Assembly: GCA_013151015.1 (NCBI GenBank)
Contig: JAADJA010000078.1
Location: 1 to 35,938 of the forward strand
Length of the DNA: 35,938 nt
From: Chlorobiota bacterium
GTDB lineage: Bacteria > Bacteroidota > Bacteroidia > Bacteroidales > JAADJA01
Reading direction: 5' to 3'
A program made the translations under genes and the position numbers. Below are positions 6,411-13,892 of the stretch, piece after piece (within the stretch, counting starts at the first letter, position 1; the number at the start of each line of letters is the position of its first letter). Under the pieces are notes generated by a model, which saw only the letters and a program-made list of their open reading frames with translations, searched no databases and was not told the DNA's origin.

Positions 6411-8921
6411 TTAAACTTTTTCAATTTTCACACCGGCAAAACCACCATTCCTGGCCGTTGCACCCGATAGTCTATCATAGTCGTCAGGTAAAACTTCGTT
6501 ATTGTTGCCCCCTTTTTCGGTAAGGCTGGCATAATTACTGGCAAATCTTCCATAGGCCCAGTGGCCCCCGCCAAATGTTTTGCCAACGGTTCCTGGCCGG
6601 ACACCCTCCCATAACCTGACAATCGTGGTAAGACTCCCGGTTTCTGATGTAACCAATACATTGTCACCATCTGCAACCCCAATAGATGCAGCATCGGAGG
6701 GGTTCATTTTTATGCAGTCCTCCCAATTATGGTCTCCTGGATCGAGCTTTTTAAACTGGTAGTACCAGGGTAGGTTCTGGCTTCTCCCCTCCCGGTTAAA
6801 ACGGGATTTGATATCTATGAAATCAAAAGGATACTCGCCATTGCTACCCCACCGCCTCGGTGTTTCGTAATGAGGGACGAAAGCAAGTTCGCCCTGCGCC
6901 TCATAATTACATTCCGATAATACTGTATCGATATCCGACCCATGTTTATCGGCATGATCCTGAAGTGCTTCTTTAAGTGTTTCGCTGTAAAACTCAAATT
7001 TACCGGTAGCTGTTCCAAAATTCCCGCCCCAGTGGGTTTTAAACGTGTAAGGCCCTGTCGTAACCACGCCTTTCTGCAAAAATTCCTCCCAACCTCCGGC
7101 TAAACTGTCATAGGATGGTTTGGTAAAGATACGGGTCGCAAATAATGCAAACTCTTCTTCATTTTGAGGGGAAACCCCTGATTCAGGGTCAGAAAACTCA
7201 TTTACATAATAATCGTACAAATTGGAAAATCCTTTTTCCTGCAATTTTTTTGCAAGCATAAAAGGTATTTCGTTCTCATCGCCCTTTACATCATACAATT
7301 TGTTGATCATAGGCTGCTGGATCGAGACTTCCGTATGTAGGTTCCCATGTGTCTTCACGTAGGACGATTTTTCAACGGTACTGAAAGCAGCCGGAAGGAC
7401 GATATCGGCAAATTGCGTTGTTTCTGAAGCATTTGTTGTGATATGTGCAAAAAACGGAAGTGCCGAAAGGGCATCATACCATCTTTGGGGTTGCGTTCCT
7501 GAAAATGAGAAATTACACCAATTGCCGATCACCACTTTTATATCATAAGGGTCGGCGGCCAACATGGCATTGGCCACATTATTCGTTACAACACCTTTGC
7601 CCGAATGTTTTTTCATTGCAGGCATCCTGAATGTCCCACGTTGATCGATTTTATGGTATTCAAGTCCTTCGAGGGCTATTGCATCCTGATAGGAACTATA
7701 ATCTGGTATGCCGCTGGTAGAAGATGACACAGTCCTGATTGGCCCACCATAATTATCAACAGACCCTAGCAGGGCATTGAGGGCGTAAATGGCCATGCCC
7801 GTGTAAGTCCCCCTTGGGTTCATAACCGGCCCGGGGCCATACCAAACAGCAACATTGGGGGCTTGCGCCGCCATATTGGCTGCAACTTCTTCGATTTCCC
7901 CTTGTGAAATGCCAGTAACACCTGCGGCCCATTCCGGGGTCTTGTCCTTTAGCTCAATATTCCACCATTTTACCAAACCACTTGATTCTACTTCCGTGAA
8001 ATCATTTTCGTTTACAACAGTATTTGCCGTAAATTCAGAAACCCCGTTCCCGTTAAAATCGCCAACAAATTCTTTATGCCACAATCCATTCACGAGAATG
8101 TGGTGCGCCATAGCAGAAGCCAATGCCCCATCTTCCCCGGGTTTTACGGCCAACCACCTGTCTGACTTGGCCGCAGCCCCCGTCAATACAGGATCGATGG
8201 TCACAACAGTTGCATTTTCCTTGACCTGGGCCCATTTGCTCATGGCGTTCGGGACCTGTCTGTTCGACCTGAACGGATCAACGCCCCACAAAACAAGGTA
8301 TTTTGTGTTGACGAGGTCATAATCCCTATATCCCCAAAAGGCTTCCGTCCAATAACTCCCTGCTTTTTCGGCCTCGGCACAAATAGAACTGTGCGAAATG
8401 CCGTTTGGAGACCCAAATATCTTAGGGAGACTTTTATAAAGGATATCCCTGCTATAAGAATACCGCCCCCGTAAATACAAGAATTTATGTGTTTCATTTG
8501 CGTTGCGCAATTCCATCATTTTTTCGGCAATGGTATCCAATGCCTCGTCCCATGTAATGGGCACAAATTGAGGATCGATGCCTTTTCCTTTTACAGGGTT
8601 TGTCCGTTTCATCGGAACTTTTAAACGATCTGGGTCATAAACCTGTTTTGGGATCATATGGCCTCTCGGGCAACATTGTCCGGGGTTAGTGGATGAATTT
8701 TGATTGCCACGGACTTTTACCGCCCTTCCATCCTGGACAAATACTTCAATCGGGCACCATGTTGTACATCCCTGACAGGTTGAAGGAATCCAATCGCCTT
8801 CATACAAACGGGCCTTTTCAGCTGTAAGGGCAGAAAATGCTTCCAATGTCGGACTAAAAGTAAATGCCCCGGCCCCGAGGACACCAAAAGTTTTAAGAAA
8901 ATCCCTGCGTTTTACTTTCAT
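6411..8921 (-). CDS. arrA: respiratory arsenate reductase catalytic subunit ArrA-like (molybdopterin, Tat signal)
   Basis: The 836-aa catalytic subunit of the DMSO-reductase superfamily is predicted to reduce arsenate to arsenite outside the cytoplasm. A twin-arginine signal opens the protein (MKVKRRDFLKTFG). The [4Fe-4S] cysteines follow as C49-x2-C52-x3-C56-x27-C84 within STCQGCTTWCPIEVFVQDG, the ArrA-type pattern. ArrA-specific marks include RGRY at 151-154 (the related ArxA differs here), SHSSICAEAEK with Cys181 as likely molybdenum ligand, Lys186, and Tyr198 (FWGYRDYDL). With a constant offset of 12 these match the active-site residues I recall from the Shewanella ANA-3 structure (R165, Y166, C193, K198, Y210). 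The stretches KEFVGDF and KTPEWA match those used for arrA PCR primers. arrB follows at 23 nt. It has no T9SS tail of its own. Polysulfide or thiosulfate reductase is a less likely alternative. Confidence 0.87.
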   Translation of the reverse strand: MKVKRRDFLKTFGVLGAGAFTFSPTLEAFSALTAEKARLYEGDWIPSTCQGCTTWCPIEVFVQDGRAVKVRGNQNSSTNPGQCCPRGHMIPKQVYDPDRLKVPMKRTNPVKGKGIDPQFVPITWDEALDTIAEKMMELRNANETHKFLYLRGRYSYSRDILYKSLPKIFGSPNGISHSSICAEAEKAGSYWTEAFWGYRDYDLVNTKYLVLWGVDPFRSNRQVPNAMSKWAQVKENATVVTIDPVLTGAAAKSDRWLAVKPGEDGALASAMAHHILVNGLWHKEFVGDFNGNGVSEFTANTVVNENDFTEVESSGLVKWWNIELKDKTPEWAAGVTGISQGEIEEVAANMAAQAPNVAVWYGPGPVMNPRGTYTGMAIYALNALLGSVDNYGGPIRTVSSSTSGIPDYSSYQDAIALEGLEYHKIDQRGTFRMPAMKKHSGKGVVTNNVANAMLAADPYDIKVVIGNWCNFSFSGTQPQRWYDALSALPFFAHITTNASETTQFADIVLPAAFSTVEKSSYVKTHGNLHTEVSIQQPMINKLYDVKGDENEIPFMLAKKLQEKGFSNLYDYYVNEFSDPESGVSPQNEEEFALFATRIFTKPSYDSLAGGWEEFLQKGVVTTGPYTFKTHWGGNFGTATGKFEFYSETLKEALQDHADKHGSDIDTVLSECNYEAQGELAFVPHYETPRRWGSNGEYPFDFIDIKSRFNREGRSQNLPWYYQFKKLDPGDHNWEDCIKMNPSDAASIGVADGDNVLVTSETGSLTTIVRLWEGVRPGTVGKTFGGGHWAYGRFASNYASLTEKGGNNNEVLPDDYDRLSGATARNGGFAGVKIEKV

Positions 8922-8949
8922 ATTATCTCAGTTTTATTATTGTTTGACA

Positions 8950-9138
8950 TTAACCTAAAATTATATGCAACAAAACTAAAACAGTCAGGAAAACTATGGT
9001 TATGGTAAGAGGGGTAATAATTGACGGGGAAGATGTAATTTTACTGATAAAAAAACGTAAAAATACCATTACGGATTTGCCAAAAAGAATTTGCCGGTTC
9101 CAGACTAGGCAAGACAACACGGAAATACAGGAGAACAC
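8950..9138 (-). CDS. possible small single-span membrane protein upstream of arrA
   Basis: This short frame of up to 62 codons ends 28 nt before the arrA start on the same strand. Its last 24 residues (SIITPLTITIVFLTVLVLLHIILG) would form one membrane helix, preceded by a basic region (FLRFFISKITSS). An internal ATG at 9069 would give a 39-aa form. There is no recognisable family and no strong ribosome-binding site, and codon use is not persuasive. It is listed because no ArrC membrane subunit is present. A non-coding leader is equally likely. Confidence 0.2.
   Translation of the reverse strand: MFSCISVLSCLVWNRQILFGKSVMVFLRFFISKITSSPSIITPLTITIVFLTVLVLLHIILG
8971..8978 (-). promoter_or_regulatory. 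candidate -7 box for arrA
   Basis: On the minus strand the sequence TAGTTTTG matches the Bacteroidota -7 consensus TAnnTTTG. It lies about 50 nt before the arrA start. No convincing -33 TTTG is seen at the normal distance, so this is a weak prediction. It also falls inside a small overlapping open frame. Confidence 0.28.
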
Positions 9139-9167
9139 AAAACCGTAATGCCTTTAGTGTAAGCCCA

Positions 9168-9260
9168 TAATACCGATTACCAATCAAATTGAGCCTTTAT
9201 TTCACTTCAATCCTAAAGTTGCTTTGATTTGGTATCGGCATTACTCCCGAAACTTCGGGA
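9168..9260. promoter_or_regulatory. inverted-repeat pair and hairpin in the 442-nt gap between crp-like gene and arrA
   Basis: The gap 8922-9363 holds two structures. First, 21-nt arms at 9168-9188 and 9223-9243 are inverted copies matching at 17 of 21 positions (core TAAT-CCGAT-...-ATCAAA), separated by 34 nt. Second, a hairpin TCCCGAAACTTCGGGA lies at 9245-9260. The hairpin may end the regulator transcript (its gene stops at 9364). The arms could be an operator for ArsR or Crp, or a second folded element. No functional assignment is possible from sequence alone. Confidence 0.35.
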
Positions 9261-9363
9261 TAATTTTCGAAATGCCTTTCAGCACATTTAAAAAATAATT
9301 GGTATAACGACCCGGACATTTTTGAACTTCTGATTCGTTTCACATGGATTCGCTTTAAATTGG

Positions 9364-10107
9364 TTAGCCAATCAAACTAATCTGCCTTAATAAATCCGGT
9401 TTTAGGATTTCGACTTTTTTCCTGTTTATGATTATGATCCCATCATCAACAAACTCCTTTATGGTTTTCGAAAGGCTTTCTTTTGACAATCCGCAGAATT
9501 CAGAAAGTTCCTTCAAGTTAATTGTCAGTCCAAATGGATTGGAGCAGTATATTTCATCGGAAAGATAAAGCAGGGATTCGGCTGTTTTCCCCTTTGATTG
9601 TTTATGTACCTGATTTGAAATCCTAATAAGGGCCTTGATATAACTTTTGTTCAACATTTGGATATAGGCCTCGGCAAAATCGAAGTTGCTTTTCATGACA
9701 CTTTTAAAAACCGAGTTGTCGATTACACAAACGCTGGAACTTTCAATGGCCGTTATCGTAAAGTGGTGACGGTTGCCAACATATAAACCCGGACCTGCGA
9801 TAAAATCAACTGGTTTTGCAAACCTCACGATCGTATTTCTTCCGGAATCGCCCTCAACATAAACCTTTGCCAATCCACTTGTAAACGAAAGTGCATGGGT
9901 TGAAGGGGCACCTTGTTTGAAAATTGTTTCGCCCGGGTTAAACAATAGTTCATACCTATTATTGTTAACGAGTTCCAACTCCGGTTCTTTCAGGTACTTG
10001 AAGAACGAGGCTTGCCTCATGCAGTATTTACAATGTTTGGAGGTTCTCTTCTTCGCAATTACCGATTCTGTTATTTTGTTATCGTTCACAGTCAAAAAAT
10101 TTATCAA
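9364..10107 (-). CDS. Crp/Fnr-family transcription regulator
   Basis: A 247-aa regulator with an N-terminal cyclic-nucleotide-type sensory barrel and a C-terminal winged helix. The barrel is at about residues 50-145 (LLFNPGETIFKQGAPSTHALSFTSGLAKVYVEG, then IVRFAKPVDFIAG). The DNA-reading part is the turn NLKELSEFCGLSKESLSKTIKEF at about residues 195-218, followed by DGIIIINRKKVEIL. The N-terminus has a CKYCMRQ cysteine pair (about residues 26-29), similar in placement to redox-sensing Fnr relatives. The arginine-glutamate cAMP pocket is not evident, so the signal may be redox or something else. Its start overlaps the end of the arsR-like gene by 29 nt (or 11 nt if a GTG at 10089 is used). It lies directly upstream of the arr genes and likely controls them according to electron acceptor. 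Confidence 0.82.
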   Translation of the reverse strand: MINFLTVNDNKITESVIAKKRTSKHCKYCMRQASFFKYLKEPELELVNNNRYELLFNPGETIFKQGAPSTHALSFTSGLAKVYVEGDSGRNTIVRFAKPVDFIAGPGLYVGNRHHFTITAIESSSVCVIDNSVFKSVMKSNFDFAEAYIQMLNKSYIKALIRISNQVHKQSKGKTAESLLYLSDEIYCSNPFGLTINLKELSEFCGLSKESLSKTIKEFVDDGIIIINRKKVEILKPDLLRQISLIG

Positions 10108-10429
10108 CAGAAAGTTTACAATCTATATGTCTTAAAATCCCTTTAAGCTTTGATACTGTTCCCTGGTTCAAACAATACTCTACTTTCGCCCCGGAAATAC
10201 GGCCTGTAATCAATCCAATCTTTTTTAGTTCATTGAGGTGCTGATTGATCGTTGTCCTTCCAAGTGGGATTTCTTTGGAGATATCACCCGTAAAACAAGT
10301 GTCCATTTCTGCAAGGAACATAATGATAGAAAGCCGTGCAGGATGTCCCAGTACTTTAAAGAACATCGCATCTTCCCGTATTTCCTTGTTAAACAGCTCA
10401 ACTTTGGCGTGTGTCATCTTTTTTGCCAT
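10079..10429 (-). CDS. ArsR-family metalloregulator
   Basis: A 116-aa winged-helix repressor of the ArsR/SmtB family; such proteins leave DNA on binding arsenite, antimonite or metal ions. The family pattern is clear: FFKVLGHPARLSIIMFLAEM, then the recognition region IPLGRTTINQHLNELKKIGLITGRISG. The classical CVC metal site of the helix-3 type is reduced to one cysteine (DTCFTGDI). Further cysteines lie at the C-terminus (HIDC and FFDC), so an alternative thiol site is possible. It is the first gene of a two-regulator unit with the overlapping Crp/Fnr gene and sits next to the arsenate reductase genes, which supports arsenite as the signal. Confidence 0.82.
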   Translation of the reverse strand: MAKKMTHAKVELFNKEIREDAMFFKVLGHPARLSIIMFLAEMDTCFTGDISKEIPLGRTTINQHLNELKKIGLITGRISGAKVEYCLNQGTVSKLKGILRHIDCKLSVDKFFDCER

Positions 10430-10628
10430 AAAGATAGTTTAAAGAATCGTTCCTGACGTAATTATACGGAAGAATTTTTAAGACAGTTTCTGAAGGACAC
10501 ACCCCCGCCAACACTATTCCTGGCGAACCCCTCTCGGCCAGCGCACTGGTGGGATTGTGTATGCAAAACTTGATTCACCGGAAAATATGGGATTATTGGA
10601 TGTGTAGTGAGTCTGCTTCGCTCACAAG

Positions 10629-10709
10629 TCAAACGTTTCTTAATTCTTCAAATTCTACATCTTGAATTGACTCGGCAACTATGATTGGCTGATTAAAATC
10701 TAAAATCAT
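10629..10709 (-). CDS. possible 26-aa microprotein coupled to the toxin gene
   Basis: A 27-codon frame begins with an ATG that overlaps the toxin stop codon as ATGA, the same arrangement as at the antitoxin/toxin junction just upstream. It encodes a protein-like acidic peptide (MILDFNQPIIVAESIQDVEF, then EELRNV). The length is too small for homology recognition. It may be a third gene of the toxin-antitoxin operon, or the beginning of a longer gene that has been lost. Chance cannot be excluded. Confidence 0.35.
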   Translation of the reverse strand: MILDFNQPIIVAESIQDVEFEELRNV

Positions 10710-11062
10710 TTTTCATGGGCCACTATCTCTTGATTATTAATCTCAACCAAATTATAATTATCAAAAAGAGAGACAATATCATCAAAATATTTGTTAAAAA
10801 GATGAAACAAGTCTTTGTTAACAATATTCCCTGTTGATACCAATAATAATTTCTTTGGAATTTGATTAACTAAATGCGAATCCAAAAAATCAGAATCCTT
10901 GGTAATTACAATTCTGTTTTGATCCAATGAAATATCCCTTATTTCATTATCAGTAGTCCTTTCTTTATTGGACAAATCATCGGTATGAAGAACATCATAG
11001 CCTTTATTCCTTAACATCAAAGCCAATTTATAAGGCAAATTTGCATCAACAAGGAAAATCAT
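10706..11062 (-). CDS. DUF5615 PIN-like toxin-type protein
   Basis: A 118-aa protein of the DUF5615 group, PIN-domain-like putative ribonucleases usually found as the toxin partner of DUF433 proteins. The start MIFLVDANLPYKLALMLRNKGYDVLH shows the first acidic residue (D6) and the N-P motif. The middle IVITKDSDFLDSHL carries the conserved D-x-D-F acidic site. The rest has the expected alternation of strands and helices. Its ATG overlaps the antitoxin stop by four bases (ATGA), indicating translational coupling. Activity and target RNA are not known from sequence. Confidence 0.8.
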   Translation of the reverse strand: MIFLVDANLPYKLALMLRNKGYDVLHTDDLSNKERTTDNEIRDISLDQNRIVITKDSDFLDSHLVNQIPKKLLLVSTGNIVNKDLFHLFNKYFDDIVSLFDNYNLVEINNQEIVAHEK

Positions 11063-11295
11063 GCCACTACTTTTGAAATTGATTTGACTTTTGCCAAACG
11101 TGAGGCATATGCAAGGCAGGCCTTAATATCTTCTTTTGTAAGAGCTGGGTAATCATCAATGATTTCTTGTTCCGACATTCCGGCAGAAAGCAAATCAAGA
11201 ATCAGTTCAATGGTATATCTTGTATTCCTGATTGTCGGTTTTCCTCCGCAAATATTTGGATTGACGGTAATCAGTTTAAATAAGGGATTTTTCAT
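11059..11295 (-). CDS. DUF433 antitoxin-type protein
   Basis: A 78-aa DUF433 protein with the diagnostic pattern ITVNPNICGGKPTIRNTRYTIELILDLLSAGMSEQEIIDDYP, followed by LTKEDIKACLAYA. The fold contains a helix-turn-helix and these proteins serve as antitoxin and probable autoregulator for the linked DUF5615 toxin. The overlap of stop and start codons with the downstream gene supports a two-gene toxin-antitoxin operon. It is an independent unit set between the arr genes and the metal genes, a common sign of accessory DNA. Confidence 0.82.
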   Translation of the reverse strand: MKNPLFKLITVNPNICGGKPTIRNTRYTIELILDLLSAGMSEQEIIDDYPALTKEDIKACLAYASRLAKVKSISKVVA

Positions 11296-11396
11296 TTTAT
11301 TACTTTTTCACAAAAATACAATATTATTTGCTATTAAACCAGCCCTAAGGTTTATCAACTCTAAATCCCATGGTAGAATTATTTATTTAGTGGCTC

Positions 11397-11549
11397 TTAC
11401 AGGACCTGCTTAATGAAAACAGAAACCGACCCTGAACCATAATTGGCCACGAATAATCTTTCCCAAAAAACAAAAACATCTGTTGGTTTGTCCAGAAATG
11501 AGTTCAAGGTTTGTAAAAGTTCACCTTTAAGGTCATAAACCAAGACCCG
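11397..11549 (-). pseudogene. fragment of a beta-propeller (NHL/SMP-30-like) gene
   Basis: Within the 320-nt gap before the heavy-metal protein gene, one minus-strand frame gives 50 residues that look like two propeller blades: RVLVYDLKGELLQTLNSF, then PTDVFVFWERLFVANYGSGS, ending VFIKQVL and a stop. Upstream the frame is closed by a stop and no start or signal peptide exists, so this is the 3' remnant of a larger gene. The rest of the gap (11296-11396 and 11550-11615) shows nothing recognisable. Confidence 0.5.
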
Positions 11550-11615
11550 GTTTCATGTTTGCAGCCAATAAGGAGAATTGCAAACAGTAAAATATAGATT
11601 TGGTGTTTCCGCATT

Positions 11616-11936
11616 TCAGTCAGGATCGGGATAGGAAATTTCGCCCGGGGTAAAACCGGCTTTCTTCACTTGTTTCCTGATGTCGTCTTCAGCGATTACT
11701 TTCCCATCTTTTACTTTGAGCGTCATCAAACCTTTTTCCACATCAATTTTCACACTGTCAACCCCGGCAATCCCAATCGCCTTTTTCTCCAGGCCGTAAG
11801 CGCAAAACGGACAGGACAATCCATCAACATTCACCTCTACTTTTTTATGGACAAGCGTATCCGAAGGTGATTGTGCTTTTATATGGACAGTTCCCAAAAA
11901 GACTAAAAACGATAATATTACAATTAACTTTTTCAT
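11616..11936 (-). CDS. secreted heavy-metal-associated (HMA) domain protein
   Basis: A 106-aa protein with a signal peptide (MKKLIVILSFLVFLGTVHIKAQ) and a single ferredoxin-like HMA domain. The metal-binding motif GLSCPFCAYGLEKK has the paired cysteines (C-x2-C). It is followed by GVDSVKIDVEKGLMTLKVKDG and DIRKQVKKAGF, the usual MerP/CopZ-like layout. Being exported, it would bind soft metal ions in the periplasm, in the style of MerP. It is on the same strand as the neighbouring outer-membrane protein gene but separated from it by a hairpin. The metal is not determined; copper, mercury or a thiol-bound arsenical are options. Confidence 0.82.
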   Translation of the reverse strand: MKKLIVILSFLVFLGTVHIKAQSPSDTLVHKKVEVNVDGLSCPFCAYGLEKKAIGIAGVDSVKIDVEKGLMTLKVKDGKVIAEDDIRKQVKKAGFTPGEISYPDPD

Positions 11937-12004
11937 ATATTTTCCTTATTACTATTTAATAGCCCGGACAAATCCTAACACCCTGGCTATCTTTTTGTTC
12001 TTTT

Positions 12005-12028
12005 AGCCCTGACCTTCAGGTCAGGGCT
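12005..12028. terminator. strong hairpin downstream of the outer-membrane protein gene
   Basis: AGCCCTGACC at 12005-12014 and GGTCAGGGCT at 12019-12028 form a perfect 10-bp stem with a TTCA loop. It lies 21 nt past the stop codon (12049) of the minus-strand gene. There is no proper T-run on the minus strand, so it could be a terminator of low efficiency or an mRNA-stabilising stem. Confidence 0.5.
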
Positions 12029-12048
12029 ATTGATATTTTGATTTTCTG

Positions 12049-12849
12049 TTAAAATATTAAAATCCTTGTCCCCAATAAAACCATGAATTTTGTTTTTTGG
12101 CCGGGCTCCACATCCTCAATAAGCGGTAACTGGACCCCTGTTTCAAATAGCACCCTTCTTCCGGCTATATATTGGATAGCGGGCGCGACAAAAAAATTGT
12201 TACTGGATTTCCCGAAAATATAATTCCCCGTGAATTCAAGGGAAAGGTTGATTTGGTTTGGTGGATATTGCTGTGGGAGCAAAGGCACGCTGAACCCAAA
12301 ATCATAAACCAGGTTATCGGGCAAACCGGCCGAAGTGTAATTGTACCCAAAATCGCCATAAACCCCAAATTTTGTCGTTACATATCCGGCAACCAATCCG
12401 GTAAGCGTTTGGTAGGAGCCTGTCCCGATTGCAGGTGTCACATTCGTTTTACCCGTTGGGAACGATTGCTTTACCCTTGCCAAAACCCGAAAAGTTTTCC
12501 CCTTTCCGTCTTTCTGGAAAAACACATACTTCGCAAACAGGGCCATATCGCCCAATCCCGTTTGTGCTTCCATCTCATTTACCGATTTGCTGATAAAAGG
12601 GGCAATCCCGCCCATCTGGAACTTTGCCGTAATATTATAAGGGACTACCACCGGTTGCAAGTAAATATTCACATTTCCTTTTTTGATGAGTTTCCCAAAC
12701 GTCCGAACCCCTCCCCCGTCCAGCCCAAGCAAAATAGGCGTCTGCACATAAACAGGAGGACCTTGTGCCCTGATCCCAGAAATTAAAAACAATATCGACC
12801 CGATAAAAACGAGTATATGGAATATTGGGAAATTATGCGTTTTAACCAA
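12049..12849 (-). CDS. outer-membrane beta-barrel protein (transporter/MetA-pathway-like)
   Basis: The mature part has the amphipathic strand pattern of a small outer-membrane barrel of the phenol-MetA-like or transporter type. Examples are GNVNIYLQPVVVPYNITAKFQMGGIAP, GLGDMALFAKYVFF, and FRVLARVKQSFPTGKTN with the usual asymptotic phrase GTGSYQTLTGLVAGYV. It ends in a phenylalanine after a beta strand (MVLLGTRILIF), as barrel proteins do. The longer frame back to an ATG at 13023 adds 58 residues that read as non-coding sequence. A TTG at 12849 gives a good signal peptide (basic start, then IFHILVFIGSILFLISGIRAQ), so that start is used here with caution. It lies between the HMA protein and the redoxin genes and may import or sense a substrate across the outer membrane. 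Confidence 0.65.
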   Translation of the reverse strand: MVKTHNFPIFHILVFIGSILFLISGIRAQGPPVYVQTPILLGLDGGGVRTFGKLIKKGNVNIYLQPVVVPYNITAKFQMGGIAPFISKSVNEMEAQTGLGDMALFAKYVFFQKDGKGKTFRVLARVKQSFPTGKTNVTPAIGTGSYQTLTGLVAGYVTTKFGVYGDFGYNYTSAGLPDNLVYDFGFSVPLLPQQYPPNQINLSLEFTGNYIFGKSSNNFFVAPAIQYIAGRRVLFETGVQLPLIEDVEPGQKTKFMVLLGTRILIF

Positions 12850-13006
12850 AACAGAATTGTTTAATTCATTGGTTAAACGTTTTGGGTATTGGAAACTTAC
12901 AAGTATAATTGTTAAAGAAATGTTAACACAAGGATTCGGTGAATTAAATAGTGAATCATCCGGGATGTACGATAAATTTGAATTACGTGTATTTGTCGTA
13001 CACCTA

Positions 13007-13795
13007 TCATCTGGAAACAACAAAGCGTTTCACTTTCACCTTTTCGGAACCTACAGTAACCACCATTATGTGCAAACCTTCGTCCAATTCGGAAATATCG
13101 ATTTCCATCTGACGAGAAACAAATTCAAAACTTTTTTGCTTTTTCCCAAGAATATTAAAAATTTCGATCTTCGTATCATCAATACGGTTTTGGTCATGGA
13201 GCCGGACATTGATAAAACGGTCTGCCGGATTAGGGAACAGGCTTATTGTCATCTCCCGCTTTTCATTTATCCCGACCAAACAAGAATTCTGAACCAGTCC
13301 GTGGTTTTCAAGAACCGGAACAAGAACAACATCTCCCTCGTAAGACCAAATATCTTGTTCCAAAATTGATTTATCGGGAGCAATCAGTATTTGAGTTGGG
13401 CAGGCCCCAATATCGTAATCTTCATAAACAGTCAATACTTCATTGCCATTTATCCCACTGATATAAGGAAAGCCGATTCCATTTTCCGCAAGGTAAAACT
13501 GCACTTCTACAAGGGTATTCCCTGAATTGACCCCAAGAAAGACCACATCAAAACCGTTGCAGCCAAAATATTCATAGGCCTCGTTGACAGATGGTGCATT
13601 TTCCTGGCTTAGGATACAATCTGCTTTTGAAAAATCGAGGCAAACATATTGCCCGGCTTCCAGAATATCAAACAAAGTCCACTCGTTCCCATCTACATCA
13701 TAGGCTGTAAAATCAACAGCTTCCGTCAAAACAGTTTGGCCGTATTGGACAGAAAAAGAAAACAGGAACAGGAATAAGGTGAGTAGTTTTTTCAT
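13007..13795 (-). CDS. secreted thioredoxin-fold (redoxin) protein with T9SS sorting domain
   Basis: A 262-aa exported protein. The start used is MKKLLTLFLFLFSFSVQYGQ, a clean signal peptide; an ATG 36 nt earlier only adds non-signal residues. Residues 20-165 form a redoxin/AhpC-TSA-like domain (VDFTAYDVDGNEWTLFDIL, then GQYVCLDFSKADC). Only one cysteine (Cys60) lies at the active site, in place of a CxxC pair. A second cysteine lies just before the cis-proline (GACPTQILIAP). Residues about 180-262 form a T9SS type A sorting domain (SLFPNPADRFINVRL, KIEIFNILGKKQKSF, ending KVKRFVVSR). It would be placed on or released from the cell surface. Single-cysteine chemistry points to a peroxiredoxin-like or thiol-binding role, unproven. 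Confidence 0.78.
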   Translation of the reverse strand: MKKLLTLFLFLFSFSVQYGQTVLTEAVDFTAYDVDGNEWTLFDILEAGQYVCLDFSKADCILSQENAPSVNEAYEYFGCNGFDVVFLGVNSGNTLVEVQFYLAENGIGFPYISGINGNEVLTVYEDYDIGACPTQILIAPDKSILEQDIWSYEGDVVLVPVLENHGLVQNSCLVGINEKREMTISLFPNPADRFINVRLHDQNRIDDTKIEIFNILGKKQKSFEFVSRQMEIDISELDEGLHIMVVTVGSEKVKVKRFVVSR

Positions 13796-13892
13796 ATTGA
13801 CAGATATTTGCAGGCACTTCAGTTGTTCCACAAAAACATTTAGCGAGACTCCTCAGGGACAGCCCATTGCACAATTATCATGAAACCCATAC

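Noticed and set aside
12850-13023. Longer N-terminus of the outer-membrane barrel protein from the ATG at 13023
   Set aside because: The 58 added residues look non-coding, overlap the redoxin gene end, and bury the signal peptide.
12172-13369. Plus-strand frames of 204 and 170 codons opposite the barrel and redoxin genes
   Set aside because: Antisense to proteins with clear signal peptides and domains; composition is that of a shadow frame.
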